64,000 nt of DNA, from contig NZ_JALMDK010000004.1 of the NCBI RefSeq assembly GCF_023094165.1, positions 496,001 to 560,000 of the forward strand, read 5' to 3'. The position numbers and the translations under genes are program-made. Of the stretch, positions 1 to 8,478 are shown one piece after another (within the stretch, counting starts at the first letter, position 1; each line of letters opens with the position of its first letter). The stretch is from Crossiella sp. S99.2. GTDB lineage: Bacteria; Actinomycetota; Actinomycetes; Mycobacteriales; Pseudonocardiaceae. The notes beneath the pieces were generated by a model. The model was not told where the DNA came from and ran no database searches. It saw only the letters and a program-made list of their open reading frames with translations.

Positions 1-301
1 GTTCGTTGCGCTGTGCTCGGTGGCAGAGGCCGGTGAGGTGATCACCATGGCCCGCCGGATCACCCGGGTCGTGCGGGAGTTGGAAGTCCTGGCCCCATCC
101 GTGCACGGGAGCGGCACGGTGCCGATTGCGGTAACCGCTGCGGTCGGGGCGGCGTTCCTGTCGGCGAGCTACGGGCGCGCCATAGGGATAGAGGAAGCGC
201 TGAAGCATGCCGACGCGGCACTGCTGGAGGCGAAGACGATGACCGCGGTGCGCGAGTGCTTCGTGTACCTCGGTGCGGGTGTAGGAGGTGGCCACAGATG
301 A
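1..301 (+). CDS. GGDEF-domain protein, C-terminal part (5' truncated by window)
   Basis: The frame is open from base 2 to the TGA at 299-301 and has no start inside the window. The visible ~99 residues match the C-terminal half of a GGDEF (diguanylate cyclase-like) domain: an FVAL strand as found after the GGDEF loop, then an amphipathic helix, then a TAAVG strand, and finally a helix with the pattern EEALKHADAALLEAK that closes these domains. The GGDEF signature loop itself lies upstream of the window, so catalytic competence cannot be judged. A GTG at position 20 is internal and unlikely to be the start. Confidence 0.6.
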   Translation, partial: FVALCSVAEAGEVITMARRITRVVRELEVLAPSVHGSGTVPIAVTAAVGAAFLSASYGRAIGIEEALKHADAALLEAKTMTAVRECFVYLGAGVGGGHR

Positions 302-502
302 GATTGATGAACTTCGCCGCGACGAGCCGGCCGAGAACTGATGTTCGGGAAGTGTTTGGGTACGCGGTGCGACTTTCCCGCTCGACGGAGCCTTTATCCG
401 CAACCCAGCGGTGAGGAGATTGTCGAGCGATTGACCGGAACGCAGGGATACGGCAGGCAGTCGGCGGGGAGTTGCCGCGGCCGAACAAGGGGAGAAGCAG
501 TC

Positions 503-835
503 ATGACCAACGATATCGACTGGACAGCGGTCCAACGGGTCACCCACGTCATTCGTGGAGACTGGGCTCTCGCAATAGTTCGAGCATTGCGGGAGCGGCC
601 ATTGCTGTTCTCCGAACTGAAGATGGTCATAGAACGCGAGCAGCTCATGCCAGGATATGTGCTGCACGACAGCACACTTGCCCGGAACCTGCACAATCTC
701 GTTCAGCAGGAAGTGCTCAGCCGGCGAGAACTGCCTGGAGGGTTTCAGCCCGGCGCGGAATATCGACTGACTCCGTTCGGGGAGGATGTCGTCCGGGTGT
801 TGCGCGAGGCCAGTCGCTGCCGGCAGCCCAATTAA
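503..835 (+). CDS. HxlR-type winged-helix regulator
   Basis: The gene encodes 110 residues. The start is the ATG at 503 because GGAGAAG lies 5-6 nt upstream; longer in-frame starts add a low-quality N-terminus. The protein is a compact winged helix of HxlR type: an N-terminal 'W' helix and the segment GDWALAIVRALRERPLLFSEL, which matches the family pattern of a sensor-like helix followed by 'G..RF.EL', then a recognition-helix region around residues 50-70 and a wing containing YRLTPFGED. HxlR proteins act as dimeric repressors or activators of adjacent genes. Here the next gene is convergent, so the target is not evident. Confidence 0.7.
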   Translation: MTNDIDWTAVQRVTHVIRGDWALAIVRALRERPLLFSELKMVIEREQLMPGYVLHDSTLARNLHNLVQQEVLSRRELPGGFQPGAEYRLTPFGEDVVRVLREASRCRQPN

Positions 836-839
836 GGGC

Positions 840-1418
840 TCAGCACGACCGGGCCTCACGTATCAAGATCGCCGTGACCTTCCACCTGTCATCGTTGTTG
901 CGGACAGTGACATCGACAATCCGACGATCAGGCGAAGAATCCGCAACTCCTCCACGTGCCTTATATTTTCGCCAGCGTGAGACATCGACACAGTCGACAA
1001 TGTCTACCTCGACAGGAAACTCTGGAACCCGCACAGCCTTCACTCGCGGCGCGGTGACCGGCAAACCCAGCGTGATCAGTCCGGCGATGGAGTCGGCGTA
1101 GAGAAGTCCGCGGATATCGGTAAGGGCCGGAGCTGAGGTATACAGCGCGAGCCCGTTCGAATAATGGTTCGACGTGGCCGCGGCAACGGTAAACTCGTGC
1201 CACATGCCCCGGTAGGCATCAATCGCCAGCCGCGCGGCGTTGCTGCCGACCCCGGGCACGTCCGCGACTGCTGAACCCGACGATGCGGGCGACACGGCGC
1301 TGGTCGAGGTTGCGGACGGCAACGGCGTGGCCTGGTGCAGCTCGTGTGTCCCGCAGCCTGTGAGCATCGCGGCCGAGCACAGCAGAATTGGCGTGTACAT
1401 ACAAGATCGCATCGACAT
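840..1418 (-). CDS. Secreted lipoprotein, paralogue of the 3010-3576 lipoprotein
   Basis: The gene encodes 192 residues. The ATG at 1418 is chosen because GGGAGA sits 6 nt upstream. A signal peptide ends in a lipobox, LTGC, near residue 20, followed by a Ser/Ala/Pro-rich linker. The mature domain contains AYRGMW, a 'VDCVDVSRWRKYKA' segment and a 'DDRWKVT' segment ending in a terminal Cys. The same skeleton (AYDGMW, VADCGDD...KYTRAG, GRWVVTDFA...GSC) occurs in the lipoprotein at 3010-3576, so the two are paralogues. The family has no function I can name. Its position around the Tad pilus locus suggests a role at the cell surface. Confidence 0.65.
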   Translation of the reverse strand: MSMRSCMYTPILLCSAAMLTGCGTHELHQATPLPSATSTSAVSPASSGSAVADVPGVGSNAARLAIDAYRGMWHEFTVAAATSNHYSNGLALYTSAPALTDIRGLLYADSIAGLITLGLPVTAPRVKAVRVPEFPVEVDIVDCVDVSRWRKYKARGGVADSSPDRRIVDVTVRNNDDRWKVTAILIREARSC

Positions 1419-1477
1419 CGAGTTCTCCCAAAGCAGGTTCTTCATCAGGTCTACTCGCTGTTCCCTTGCTCGCGGAA

Positions 1478-1595
1478 CCGCAAGTGCGACTCGCACTGAC
1501 GCAAGTTCAGAAACCTTCACACTTCTGGTTGCACTCAGAGAAGAGAAGTGCCCATGCTTGCACCAATGCGAGTCCATGCTCGCGTTGACGCAAGT
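1478..1595. promoter_or_regulatory. Divergent intergenic region with TGACGCAAGT direct repeats
   Basis: Between the divergent genes 840-1418 and 1663-2025 the ten-base word TGACGCAAGT occurs twice, at 1497-1506 and 1586-1595, with a partial copy (CGCAAGT) near 1479. The second copy overlaps TTGACG, which could be a -35 for the rightward gene, although no good -10 is visible at the right spacing. These are candidate binding sites for a regulator of the two small secreted-protein genes. Support is only the repetition. Confidence 0.3.
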
Positions 1596-1662
1596 CGGGA
1601 AGCGTCCGGTAGGCAGAGTGCGCACGAGTTGAGCACGTTCATCGACCTGACCGGGAGTGACT

Positions 1663-2025
1663 ATGCACGCAGGTGCGAAAAATGTTGCCGCAATTGCGAT
1701 AGCAGGCTTTATTGGCGGGACAGCTGGAGACCCCGCCACCCTCAGCGAGATCGACTCCAGCCGACCGGGCGTCACCTGCGAGTACCGGGTACTCAACACG
1801 GCAGGGGTGCACCGTACACCGTCGGAAATTTACTCCAAGCCCAGCTTCAAGATACTGCGCCGGGACGACATCGTGTGGGCCGAGCAGAATTCCTACCCGC
1901 ATCCAAGCGAACAGCACATCTTCGTTCGTGAACTCGTGGGTGGTGGCTGGGTGATCGCGGACTTCCTCAAACGCACCACGAAACACTGCGATCTGCCTCA
2001 GGCACCCTCGCCGCACGAGCAGTAG
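1663..2025 (+). CDS. Small secreted protein with SH3-like fold
   Basis: The gene encodes 120 residues. The ATG at 1663 has GGGAG 5 nt upstream. A short hydrophobic N-terminus (AAIAIAGFIGGTAGD) may act as a signal sequence. The mature part, beginning CEYRVLNTAGVHRTPSE, continues with a 'RRDDIVWAE' strand and 'GGGWVIADFLKR', ending in a Cys-containing tail. This order resembles bacterial SH3 domains, where 'G.nvR..PS' is followed by a 'G....' strand and 'GWV...yL'. Two cysteines near the domain ends could form a disulphide. The assignment is from pattern only. It lies in a cluster of small exported proteins beside the Tad locus. Confidence 0.5.
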   Translation: MHAGAKNVAAIAIAGFIGGTAGDPATLSEIDSSRPGVTCEYRVLNTAGVHRTPSEIYSKPSFKILRRDDIVWAEQNSYPHPSEQHIFVRELVGGGWVIADFLKRTTKHCDLPQAPSPHEQ

Positions 2026-2031
2026 CTCGTG

Positions 2032-2084
2032 CATCGGGCCGGCCACCCTCCCTCCCCCCAGGTGGGTGGTCGGCCCGCCCGATG
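2032..2084. terminator. Bidirectional terminator hairpin between convergent genes
   Basis: CATCGGGCCGG...CCACCC on the left pairs imperfectly with GGGTGG...CGGCCCGCCCGATG on the right, with a C-rich loop. It lies just after the stop at 2025 and before the prepilin peptidase stop at 2102, where a shared terminator for convergent genes is expected. No clear T-tract follows, as is common in actinomycetes. Confidence 0.55.
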
Positions 2085-2101
2085 GTGGGTGAAGTAGCTG
2101 A

Positions 2102-2740
2102 TCAGAGTGTGGGCGGCCAAGGCCAAGTGTGGCCGAGGAGCAACACCAACAGGCTGGCACCGATCAGAAACGGACCGAGAGGGACTTCGCCGACCCGGCC
2201 ACGCCGTCGAAGCCGCGCGGCCACCCGCGCCACAGCCAGCGTGATCGCGGCGGTCAGGTAGCAGAGCAGGAGCGCCGAGCCAGCCGCTGACCAGCCCAGC
2301 CAACCGACAACCAGCCCGCACAATCCGGACGCCTTGACGTCGCCGGCCCCGAGTTGGCCAGGGGCGCCGAGGTAGATCACCAGATGCACGACCAGCGCGA
2401 CCGCGGTGACGAGCACGGCTCGGACGAGCGCCCGATGATCCTTCTCCGCGGCTGCGGCCAGCGTGAACAGCGCCAGCAGGGCCGGGTAGCTCGGCAGGGT
2501 CAGGCGGTTCGGCAGGCGCCTCTCGACCAGGTCGGTCGCTGCCAGCACAACCCCGACCACCGCGAACCAGCCGAACGCGAGCAGTACGGGGCGCCCACCG
2601 AATCGCCCGGCCAGGGCCAGCCACGCCAGGGCGGCGCATATCCCGACCATTGCCCTGACCGGCACCGGTAACCGCCAGGCGAGCGCTACACCTGCCGCAC
2701 CGCCCAACGCGGTCCAGCCCGCGACCAGCGCACTGTCCAC
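2102..2740 (-). CDS. Prepilin peptidase (type IV leader peptidase, A24 family, TadV-like)
   Basis: The gene encodes 212 residues when started at the GTG at 2740, which has a strong GGAGGAG just upstream; an upstream GTG at 2860 adds 40 residues of poor quality. It is a polytopic membrane aspartyl protease that cleaves class III signal peptides of Flp pilins and pseudopilins. Both catalytic aspartates are visible: Asp70 in ATDLVERRLPNR and Asp134 in the GxGD motif GAGDVK. The N-terminal methylase domain of bifunctional PilD enzymes is absent, as in TadV/CpaA. It faces away from the pilus operon and probably processes the pilin at 9418-9603 and the TadE-like proteins. Confidence 0.85.
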   Translation of the reverse strand: MDSALVAGWTALGGAAGVALAWRLPVPVRAMVGICAALAWLALAGRFGGRPVLLAFGWFAVVGVVLAATDLVERRLPNRLTLPSYPALLALFTLAAAAEKDHRALVRAVLVTAVALVVHLVIYLGAPGQLGAGDVKASGLCGLVVGWLGWSAAGSALLLCYLTAAITLAVARVAARLRRRGRVGEVPLGPFLIGASLLVLLLGHTWPWPPTL

Positions 2741-2921
2741 AGCTCCTCCGAGAGGCAAGCGCCATCGACCGGTGCCGGACTTCGTTTCTGTGCCGCAACG
2801 CTCGAATTCCGCCGCAACGCCAGAGCGCGGGACCGCGCCCGAAAACCACGCTACTCGCACAATCGATCTGGATCATTACCTTGGACGCAATGATTAGCCC
2901 AATAGTGTGAACAAGGTGTCG

Positions 2922-2957
2922 CGGGTCCACACTCGCGTTTGCGCGAGCCTGGACCCG
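2922..2957 (+). promoter_or_regulatory. Stem-loop in the leader of the lipoprotein/Tad region
   Basis: An imperfect inverted repeat: CGGGTCCACACTCGCG pairs with CGCGAGCCTGGACCCG (14 of 16 pairs) around a TTTG loop. It lies 50-90 nt upstream of the GTG at 3010, in the gap between the divergent prepilin peptidase and the lipoprotein gene. It could be an operator or an RNA leader structure. No T-tract follows, so it is not an obvious terminator. Confidence 0.35.
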
Positions 2958-3009
2958 GCCCTGTACAACCAGTTTGAAATGAATCTCGAAGTTCACCCCG
3001 GAGGTTGTC

Positions 3010-3576
3010 GTGCATATCCACCACTGTCATCTCGCCAGGAGGTACGCGATACCCCTGCTCGTTGTCGTGATGGGCATCGCCACAAGCGGGTGCGAACAGC
3101 AGACGGTCGCGCGCCCCTCGACCAGCGGTCCGGCGGCGAACGTGGCCACTAGCACAGAACCACCGACGCGGTCGGTCCAGGACCAGGTACTGGCGGCCTA
3201 CGACGGCATGTGGGCCGCGATGAGCACGGCCGCGGAACGCTCCGACCCCACCGCGCCGGAGCTGTCCCAGCACGCCGCGGATTTCGCCCTGGACAAGATC
3301 ATCCGAAGCTTACGCATCGACAGCGACAACGGCGTGGTGACCAAGGGCCGGGTCAAGACCGCCCCCACAGTCACCGAGTTGACCCCGCCGCGGGATCCCC
3401 GGGAGGCCCGGGTCGCCGACTGCGGGGACGACGGGGAGACCGCGAAGTACACGCGTGCCGGTGTGCGGGTGCCGGATTCCAGCGGAGGGCGTCGCAAGAT
3501 CCAGGCCCGGCTCAAAGTCGTTGCCGGCCGGTGGGTGGTCACCGACTTCGCGATGCTGGAGGTGGGGTCATGCTGA
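3010..3576 (+). CDS. Secreted lipoprotein near the Tad locus
   Basis: The gene encodes 188 residues. The GTG start has GGAGGT 4 nt upstream. A signal peptide (residues ~12-27, LLVVVMGIATSGC) ends in a lipobox with Cys27 or so, then a Thr/Pro-rich linker. The mature domain has AYDGMWAAM, VADCGDDGETAKY and GRWVVTDFAMLEVGSC, shared with the 840-1418 lipoprotein. Proteins of this kind are repeatedly found beside actinomycete Tad or conjugation loci, but no biochemical role is known to me. Its stop overlaps the next gene by 7 nt, implying co-translation. Confidence 0.7.
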   Translation: MHIHHCHLARRYAIPLLVVVMGIATSGCEQQTVARPSTSGPAANVATSTEPPTRSVQDQVLAAYDGMWAAMSTAAERSDPTAPELSQHAADFALDKIIRSLRIDSDNGVVTKGRVKTAPTVTELTPPRDPREARVADCGDDGETAKYTRAGVRVPDSSGGRRKIQARLKVVAGRWVVTDFAMLEVGSC

Positions 3577-4433
3577 CCGCGATGTTCCTCTCCGCGACGG
3601 TGGTTTGCTTGGCGGCGCTGCTGCCCGCGACCGCGCAGGCGGGCCCACCCCGAGGCGGAGTCTGGTCGCACATCGGCTGCGGCCAGGGCGACAGCCCCGA
3701 GTGCGAGGTGTTCGCCGGGCAGAACTCGGTCGCGGGTGCCGGATCACGCCCCGGCCCGGCGGCCCCGGCGGGCAACGCGAAGCCGGTCTGCGTCTACACG
3801 CCGGTGGACGATCCGGCGACCCTGAACTCCTTGGCCTTCCGCCCTAACGAGCCGTCCGGCCCGCCCTTGGCTCCCGGGTCGCGCTACTACCTCAAGCAGT
3901 GCGAGGGCGAGGCCCCAGGCTGGGTCGTACTGTCCCCGGGAGCGGTCCCGCCCCCACCGTCGCCGCGTGAACTCGCCGTGCAGGCGAGATCGCGGCTACG
4001 CCCACCAATCCCGGTCATCTCGTTCAGCCCGAGCAAAGCCCAACTGGTCAACCTGCCGACCTGGCTGTGGATCGACCCGGTGCGCTGGCGACCGGTTTCG
4101 GCGACCGCGGGGGTTCCGGCGTTGTCAGTGACCGCGATCGCCACTCCAGTCACGCTCTCCTTCACCATGGGCGACGGTGCCACCGTCCACTGTGGCGGAC
4201 CGGGCACCCCGTTCTCCGGCAAGGACAATCCGGCTGCCGCTTCACCGGATTGTGGCCACACCTACCGCGTGGTCACTGGTAACAGCGCCCGCGGCGAGTT
4301 CCCGGTGACCGCGACCATCCGATGGCGGATCACCTGGGCTGGCAGCGGGGAAAGCGGCGGCCTTTCTGATCTGACCACCACCGCGACCGTGACCGTGCGG
4401 GTTGAGGAGGCCCACTCCCTGTCCGTCCGTTGA
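3570..4433 (+). CDS. Secreted Pro-rich protein of unknown function
   Basis: The gene encodes 287 residues. The ATG at 3570 overlaps the preceding lipoprotein stop. A signal peptide with core FLSATVVCLAALLPATAQA is followed by a low-complexity region with several cysteines. A C-terminal beta-rich domain contains a DPVRWRPVSAT strand, a Cys pair in TVHCGGPGTP and PDCGHTYRV, and an ITWAG strand, resembling an immunoglobulin- or PKD-like fold. No catalytic motif is visible. The gene lies between the lipoprotein and the Tad genes, so a role at the cell envelope with the pilus is plausible. Confidence 0.6.
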   Translation: MLTAMFLSATVVCLAALLPATAQAGPPRGGVWSHIGCGQGDSPECEVFAGQNSVAGAGSRPGPAAPAGNAKPVCVYTPVDDPATLNSLAFRPNEPSGPPLAPGSRYYLKQCEGEAPGWVVLSPGAVPPPPSPRELAVQARSRLRPPIPVISFSPSKAQLVNLPTWLWIDPVRWRPVSATAGVPALSVTAIATPVTLSFTMGDGATVHCGGPGTPFSGKDNPAAASPDCGHTYRVVTGNSARGEFPVTATIRWRITWAGSGESGGLSDLTTTATVTVRVEEAHSLSVR

Positions 4434-4566
4434 CTGAGCCGACCCGCGCTCACCGGATCACGCAGCAAGAAGCAGGCAGTCACAACGAAACACCTTGTCA
4501 CGAAAGGCTCGTCGAAGAACACATGTCGACGCGTCGCGATGGCTTTTTGCCTGGAGGAGGTTGGTG

Positions 4567-5274
4567 ATGGCTACTTCGGTTTCGACCATGCAGGGCGTGC
4601 CGACGCCGGACGCGTTGGCGAGTACGTGGGGTGGCCGTGACGGCACCGGCAAAGCGTCGTCTCGCATGAGCGGCGCGAACCGGCGCCGGAGCATCCCCCA
4701 CCTCCTGCTGGGTGTGCTGCTGGTGGTGGCGTGTTCGGTCGGCGGAGTGCTGGCCGGGATGCGGTTGGGCGACCGAGAGAGCGTGCTTGCCCTGGCCCGT
4801 CCGGTCGCGGTGGGACAGGTCCTGGCGGCGCAGGATCTCAAGCAGGTGAACCTGGCGGCGGACTCCGGAATGGATGCCATCCCGGCATCCGCCGCGTCCA
4901 CGGTGGCGGGACAGCCAGTCGCGTTCAGCCTGCCAGCCGGGTCGTTGCTGACGCGTTCGGCGTTAGGTTCGCCGCAGATTCCCTTGCAGGGCAAAGTGAT
5001 TGCCGCGTTGGGTCTAAAGTCCGGACAGTTTCCGCCCGACTTGACACCCGGAACGACGGTGCTGGTTCTCACGACATCACCGCAGGGCGCCACGACCGGA
5101 ACACAGAACGCACAGACCTCGGGCTGGACCGCCGTGGTGACCGGGATCGCCTCCCGCGAGACCGAGCAGACCACGGTCGTGTCCCTGCAACTGTCCGAAT
5201 TGGACGCTCGGTCGTTGGCCTCGGCACCGGCCGGGCAGCTCAGCCTGGTGGCGACATCGGGAGGTGCTCGCTGA
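4567..5274 (+). CDS. SAF-domain pilus assembly protein (CpaB/RcpC-like)
   Basis: The gene encodes 235 residues. ATG 4567 is chosen because GGAGGAGG lies 6 nt upstream. A cytoplasmic N-terminus is followed by one membrane helix (residues ~42-65). A SAF domain follows, with the signature ALARPVAVGQVLAAQDLKQV and later LPAGSLLTRS. CpaB-type proteins act in the periplasmic or cell-wall part of Tad pilus biogenesis and may bind peptidoglycan. It is the first gene of the tight Tad chain, with a 1-nt overlap to the ATPase that follows. It is shorter than proteobacterial CpaB because it lacks the C-terminal RcpC extension. Confidence 0.75.
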   Translation: MATSVSTMQGVPTPDALASTWGGRDGTGKASSRMSGANRRRSIPHLLLGVLLVVACSVGGVLAGMRLGDRESVLALARPVAVGQVLAAQDLKQVNLAADSGMDAIPASAASTVAGQPVAFSLPAGSLLTRSALGSPQIPLQGKVIAALGLKSGQFPPDLTPGTTVLVLTTSPQGATTGTQNAQTSGWTAVVTGIASRETEQTTVVSLQLSELDARSLASAPAGQLSLVATSGGAR

Positions 5275-6110
5275 TGCTTCTCGCGATCTGTTCGCTCAAG
5301 GGGTCCCCCGGAGCCACCACGTTGGCCGCCGCTCTGGGCGCCCGATGGCCCGCCGGGCAGAATCCGATCCTGGTCGAGGCCGACCCGGCAGGGGGCGATC
5401 TGATGGCCCGGTTCCGCCTGGCCGACGCGCCGAGCCTGGTCACCCTCGCCGTCGCAGCCCGCCGCAGCACCGATCTGGGGCTGCTCGCCCGGCACACGCA
5501 GCGGCTTCCCGGAGGTCTGCGAGCGGTGATCGGACCGGTCGGCGCCGAGCAGTCCCGCTCAGCGTTGTCCGTGCTGGCCTTCGGCGGGCTCTCGACACTG
5601 CGGCGTGCCGCCGACCAGCCGGACACGACCGTCATCGCTGACTGCGGCCGGGTCGACCCGGACTCGCCCGCGTTGCCGATCATCCGCAATTCCGACGCCA
5701 TGTTGCTGGTAGCCCGTCCACACGATGACGAACTCGCACACGTCGCCCTCAAACTACGCGAGGTCCAGCGCTGGTCCCGGAGGCCCTGTTTCGTGCTGAT
5801 CGGCGACGGCTACCCGACTCGTGCGGTGTCCCAGGCGCTGAGGATCCCGGTGCTGGGGCGCGTGCCTCGCGACGACAAGGGCGCCGCCGTGCTGTGTGGA
5901 CACAGCAACAGCCGGCACAGCCCAGTGAAGTCCAGGCTCGGCGAGGCCGCGGCCCGAATCGCGATATTGGCCTTGGCGCACCGGCATGCCGGCAACCGCG
6001 ACGGCACCGGGCCGCCGTCGGCGCGGCGGAAGACGGTTCCCGGCACCCCAGTCTCCGGTGCGACGCTGCAGCCCCTTTGTTCCCGGACACGAAACGGCGC
6101 GGACACATGA
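5274..6110 (+). CDS. CpaE/TadZ-like MinD/ParA-type ATPase
   Basis: The gene encodes 278 residues, starting at an ATG that overlaps the previous stop (TGATG). A deviant Walker A motif, KGSPGATTLAAALG, occupies residues 9-22, and EADPAGGDL follows as the switch region, so this is a SIMIBI-class ATPase. The N-terminal receiver-like domain of proteobacterial CpaE is missing. Such proteins localise the Tad apparatus at the membrane. The signature lysine of the deviant Walker A is present at the KG position. It overlaps tadA by 4 nt. Confidence 0.75.
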   Translation: MLLAICSLKGSPGATTLAAALGARWPAGQNPILVEADPAGGDLMARFRLADAPSLVTLAVAARRSTDLGLLARHTQRLPGGLRAVIGPVGAEQSRSALSVLAFGGLSTLRRAADQPDTTVIADCGRVDPDSPALPIIRNSDAMLLVARPHDDELAHVALKLREVQRWSRRPCFVLIGDGYPTRAVSQALRIPVLGRVPRDDKGAAVLCGHSNSRHSPVKSRLGEAAARIAILALAHRHAGNRDGTGPPSARRKTVPGTPVSGATLQPLCSRTRNGADT

Positions 6111-7558
6111 GCACACACGCCTTCGACGACCCACAGAGGTCGCACACGTCGAACGGGGCCGATCCGAATTCGGCCCGGCCGCACCTGCCCGGCCCGGCAG
6201 AGCTGCCGCACCGGCCCAACAGGGAAACCGAGGCGATGGAACGATTGCGGCGGCGGCTGCGCCAGGACCTCTCGGAGCGGCTGAGCGAACGCATCCACGC
6301 CGACGAGAGTGCGGGACGCGCCCCAATGGGCGCTCAGCAGCGACGCCAACTCGCCCAGTTGATCCTGGAGAGTTCCGTCGAGGCCCACGCCCAAGCGGAG
6401 CTGACGAACTCAGCGGGCGGCGGGATGCTGGTGGCGCCAGAGGTCGAGCAGCGCGTGATCCAGGCGGTGCTCGACGAGGTGTTCGGCCTTGCTGGTCTGG
6501 AACCTCTGCTGGCCGACCCGGAGATCGAGAACATCAACATCAACGGCTGCGACCGCGTTTTCGTCCGCTACGCCGATGGCCACCGGGCTCGCCGGGCACC
6601 GGTGGCCAGCTCGGACACCGCACTGGTCGAGCTTATCCGCGACCTGGCCACCCGCAGCGGAGTGGAGGAGCGGCGCTTCGATCGCGGGTCGCCCTTGGTT
6701 CACTTCCAGCTTCCCACGGGAGAGCGCGTTTCGGCGGTCATGGCCGTGACCCCGCGTCCGTCAGTGTCCATCCGGCGGCACCGCTTCCAGAAAATCACCC
6801 TGGCGCGGTTGCGGGAGACTGGCACGATCGACCTGGCGTTGGAGTCGTTCCTGGCCGCGTTGGTCCGGGCGAGGCTGAACGTGTTGGCCACCGGCGGTAC
6901 CGCGGTCGGCAAGACCACACTGTTGCGCGCCTTGGCCTCGGCGATCCCGAGGTGGGAACGTTTGGTCACCATCGAGGATGTATTCGAACTCGGTTTGGGC
7001 GAGGACACCGAGGCACATCCGGATGTGGTCGCGATGCAGGCCCGCGAACCGAACCTGGAAGGGGTCGGCGAGGTCTCGCTGTCGTATCTGGTGTGGCAGT
7101 CGCTGCGCATGTCGCCGGATCGGGTCATCGTCGGCGAGGTGCGAGGCCCTGAAGTGATCCCGATGTGCAACGCGATGTCGATGGGTAACGACGGCTCCAT
7201 GGGCACCCTGCACTCCTCCAGCAGCCGAGGGGCGTTCACCAAGTTGGCCGCCTATGCGGTGCAGGGACCGGAGCGGCTGCCGGTGGAGGCGACCAATCTC
7301 CTGGTGGCCAGCGCCCTGAACTTCGTGGTGCACCTGGACAAACCACGCGATGATCCGGGCAAGCGGGTGGTCTCCTCGATTCGCGAGGTCGTCGACGCCG
7401 ACGACCGCCAGATCATCAGCAACGAGGTGTGGCGGCCGGGTCCGGACCTGCGTGCCGTGCCGGGCGCCCCGTTGCGGACTGAGACCCTCGACCTGCTCGT
7501 CGCCGCCGGTTACGACCCTGAGCTGGCCGCTCGCCGCGACGGGTGGTGGCGGCTGTGA
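6107..7558 (+). CDS. tadA: TadA/CpaF-type secretion ATPase
   Basis: The gene encodes 483 residues, starting at an ATG in ATGA overlap with the upstream gene. It is a hexameric motor of the GspE/VirB11 family driving Flp pilus assembly. An N-terminal charged helical region (residues ~40-110) precedes the N-terminal domain. The Walker A motif, GGTAVGKTT, is near residues 262-270. The Asp-box (TIEDVFELGL) and a Walker B-like MSPDRVIVGEVRGPE near residue 336 follow, then the His box GNDGSMGTLHS. The usual GS before GKT is AV here, which still satisfies GxxxxGKT. The length is normal for actinobacterial TadA. Confidence 0.9.
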   Translation: MSTHAFDDPQRSHTSNGADPNSARPHLPGPAELPHRPNRETEAMERLRRRLRQDLSERLSERIHADESAGRAPMGAQQRRQLAQLILESSVEAHAQAELTNSAGGGMLVAPEVEQRVIQAVLDEVFGLAGLEPLLADPEIENININGCDRVFVRYADGHRARRAPVASSDTALVELIRDLATRSGVEERRFDRGSPLVHFQLPTGERVSAVMAVTPRPSVSIRRHRFQKITLARLRETGTIDLALESFLAALVRARLNVLATGGTAVGKTTLLRALASAIPRWERLVTIEDVFELGLGEDTEAHPDVVAMQAREPNLEGVGEVSLSYLVWQSLRMSPDRVIVGEVRGPEVIPMCNAMSMGNDGSMGTLHSSSSRGAFTKLAAYAVQGPERLPVEATNLLVASALNFVVHLDKPRDDPGKRVVSSIREVVDADDRQIISNEVWRPGPDLRAVPGAPLRTETLDLLVAAGYDPELAARRDGWWRL

Positions 7559-8478
7559 CCCCAACCGTGGCGTTGTTCGGGCTACTCGGCGCCGGCCTGG
7601 CCGTTGGCATCCTGTTCATCCGGACCGGCCTGCACCGCGGCCGACCCGCCCGCGACCGTGGGGCATCGCCGTGGTGGCGCACGTGGTGGGTCGCGCACCA
7701 AGACCGCAAACTGGTGGGCTGGCTGGTGGCAGTGGCGATCGCCGGCCTGGCTGTCGGCGCGGTGACCGGCTGGGTGGTTGGCGCCGTTCTCGCCGCGCTC
7801 GCGGTCGCCAGCCTGCCAAGGATCCTCGGCTCCAACACCGACCACAAACGCGACCTCGCACGCATCGAAGCGATCGCGTCCTGGACTGAGATGCTGCGCG
7901 ACACCCTGGTCGCAGCCGCCGGCCTGGAACAGGCCATCCTCGCCACCGCCCCGGCCTGCCCGGCAGCGATCCGCGAGGAGATCACCGAGCTGGCCCTCCG
8001 CCTGGAACGCGGTGAACGCCTCGCCCCGTCGTTGCGCCACCTCGCCGACCAACTCCACGATCCGACCGCCGATCTGGTGATCGCCGCGCTCGTGCTGGCC
8101 GCCGAACACCAGGCCCGCCAGTTGGCGGACCTGCTCGGCGAGCTGGCTGGAGAAGCCCGCGAGCAGGCATCCATGCGGATGCGAGTCGAAGCCGGTCGGG
8201 CCCGCACCCGGACCAGCGCGCGGGTCATCGTGATCACCACGCTGAGCTTCGCCGTCGGCCTGGTGCTGTTCAACCGCGGCTACCTCGCCCCCTACGACTC
8301 GGCGTTCGGCCAGATCATGCTCGCGCTCGTCGGCGTCCTCTTCGCTGCCGCGTTCGCTTGGCTGGCAAGGATCGCCCGGCCACGTGATCCTGAGCGGTTC
8401 CTGACTGAACTGTCCACGATCCGCACCCATGACGCTGACGTCGGCGGGCTGCTCGCGGGGAAGGGGGTGTGGTCGTGA
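7555..8478 (+). CDS. tadB: TadB-like inner membrane platform protein (T2SS F domain)
   Basis: The gene encodes 307 residues. The GTG at 7555 is in GTGA overlap with tadA. There are two N-terminal membrane helices, a cytoplasmic GspF/T2SSF domain rich in helices (residues ~100-230), and two C-terminal helices. The order and overlap with TadA and TadC identify it as the first of the paired platform proteins that transmit ATPase motion to pilin assembly. Slightly longer GTG starts exist at 7543 and 7549, but the overlapping start matches the rest of the operon. Confidence 0.85.
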   Translation: MTPTVALFGLLGAGLAVGILFIRTGLHRGRPARDRGASPWWRTWWVAHQDRKLVGWLVAVAIAGLAVGAVTGWVVGAVLAALAVASLPRILGSNTDHKRDLARIEAIASWTEMLRDTLVAAAGLEQAILATAPACPAAIREEITELALRLERGERLAPSLRHLADQLHDPTADLVIAALVLAAEHQARQLADLLGELAGEAREQASMRMRVEAGRARTRTSARVIVITTLSFAVGLVLFNRGYLAPYDSAFGQIMLALVGVLFAAAFAWLARIARPRDPERFLTELSTIRTHDADVGGLLAGKGVWS

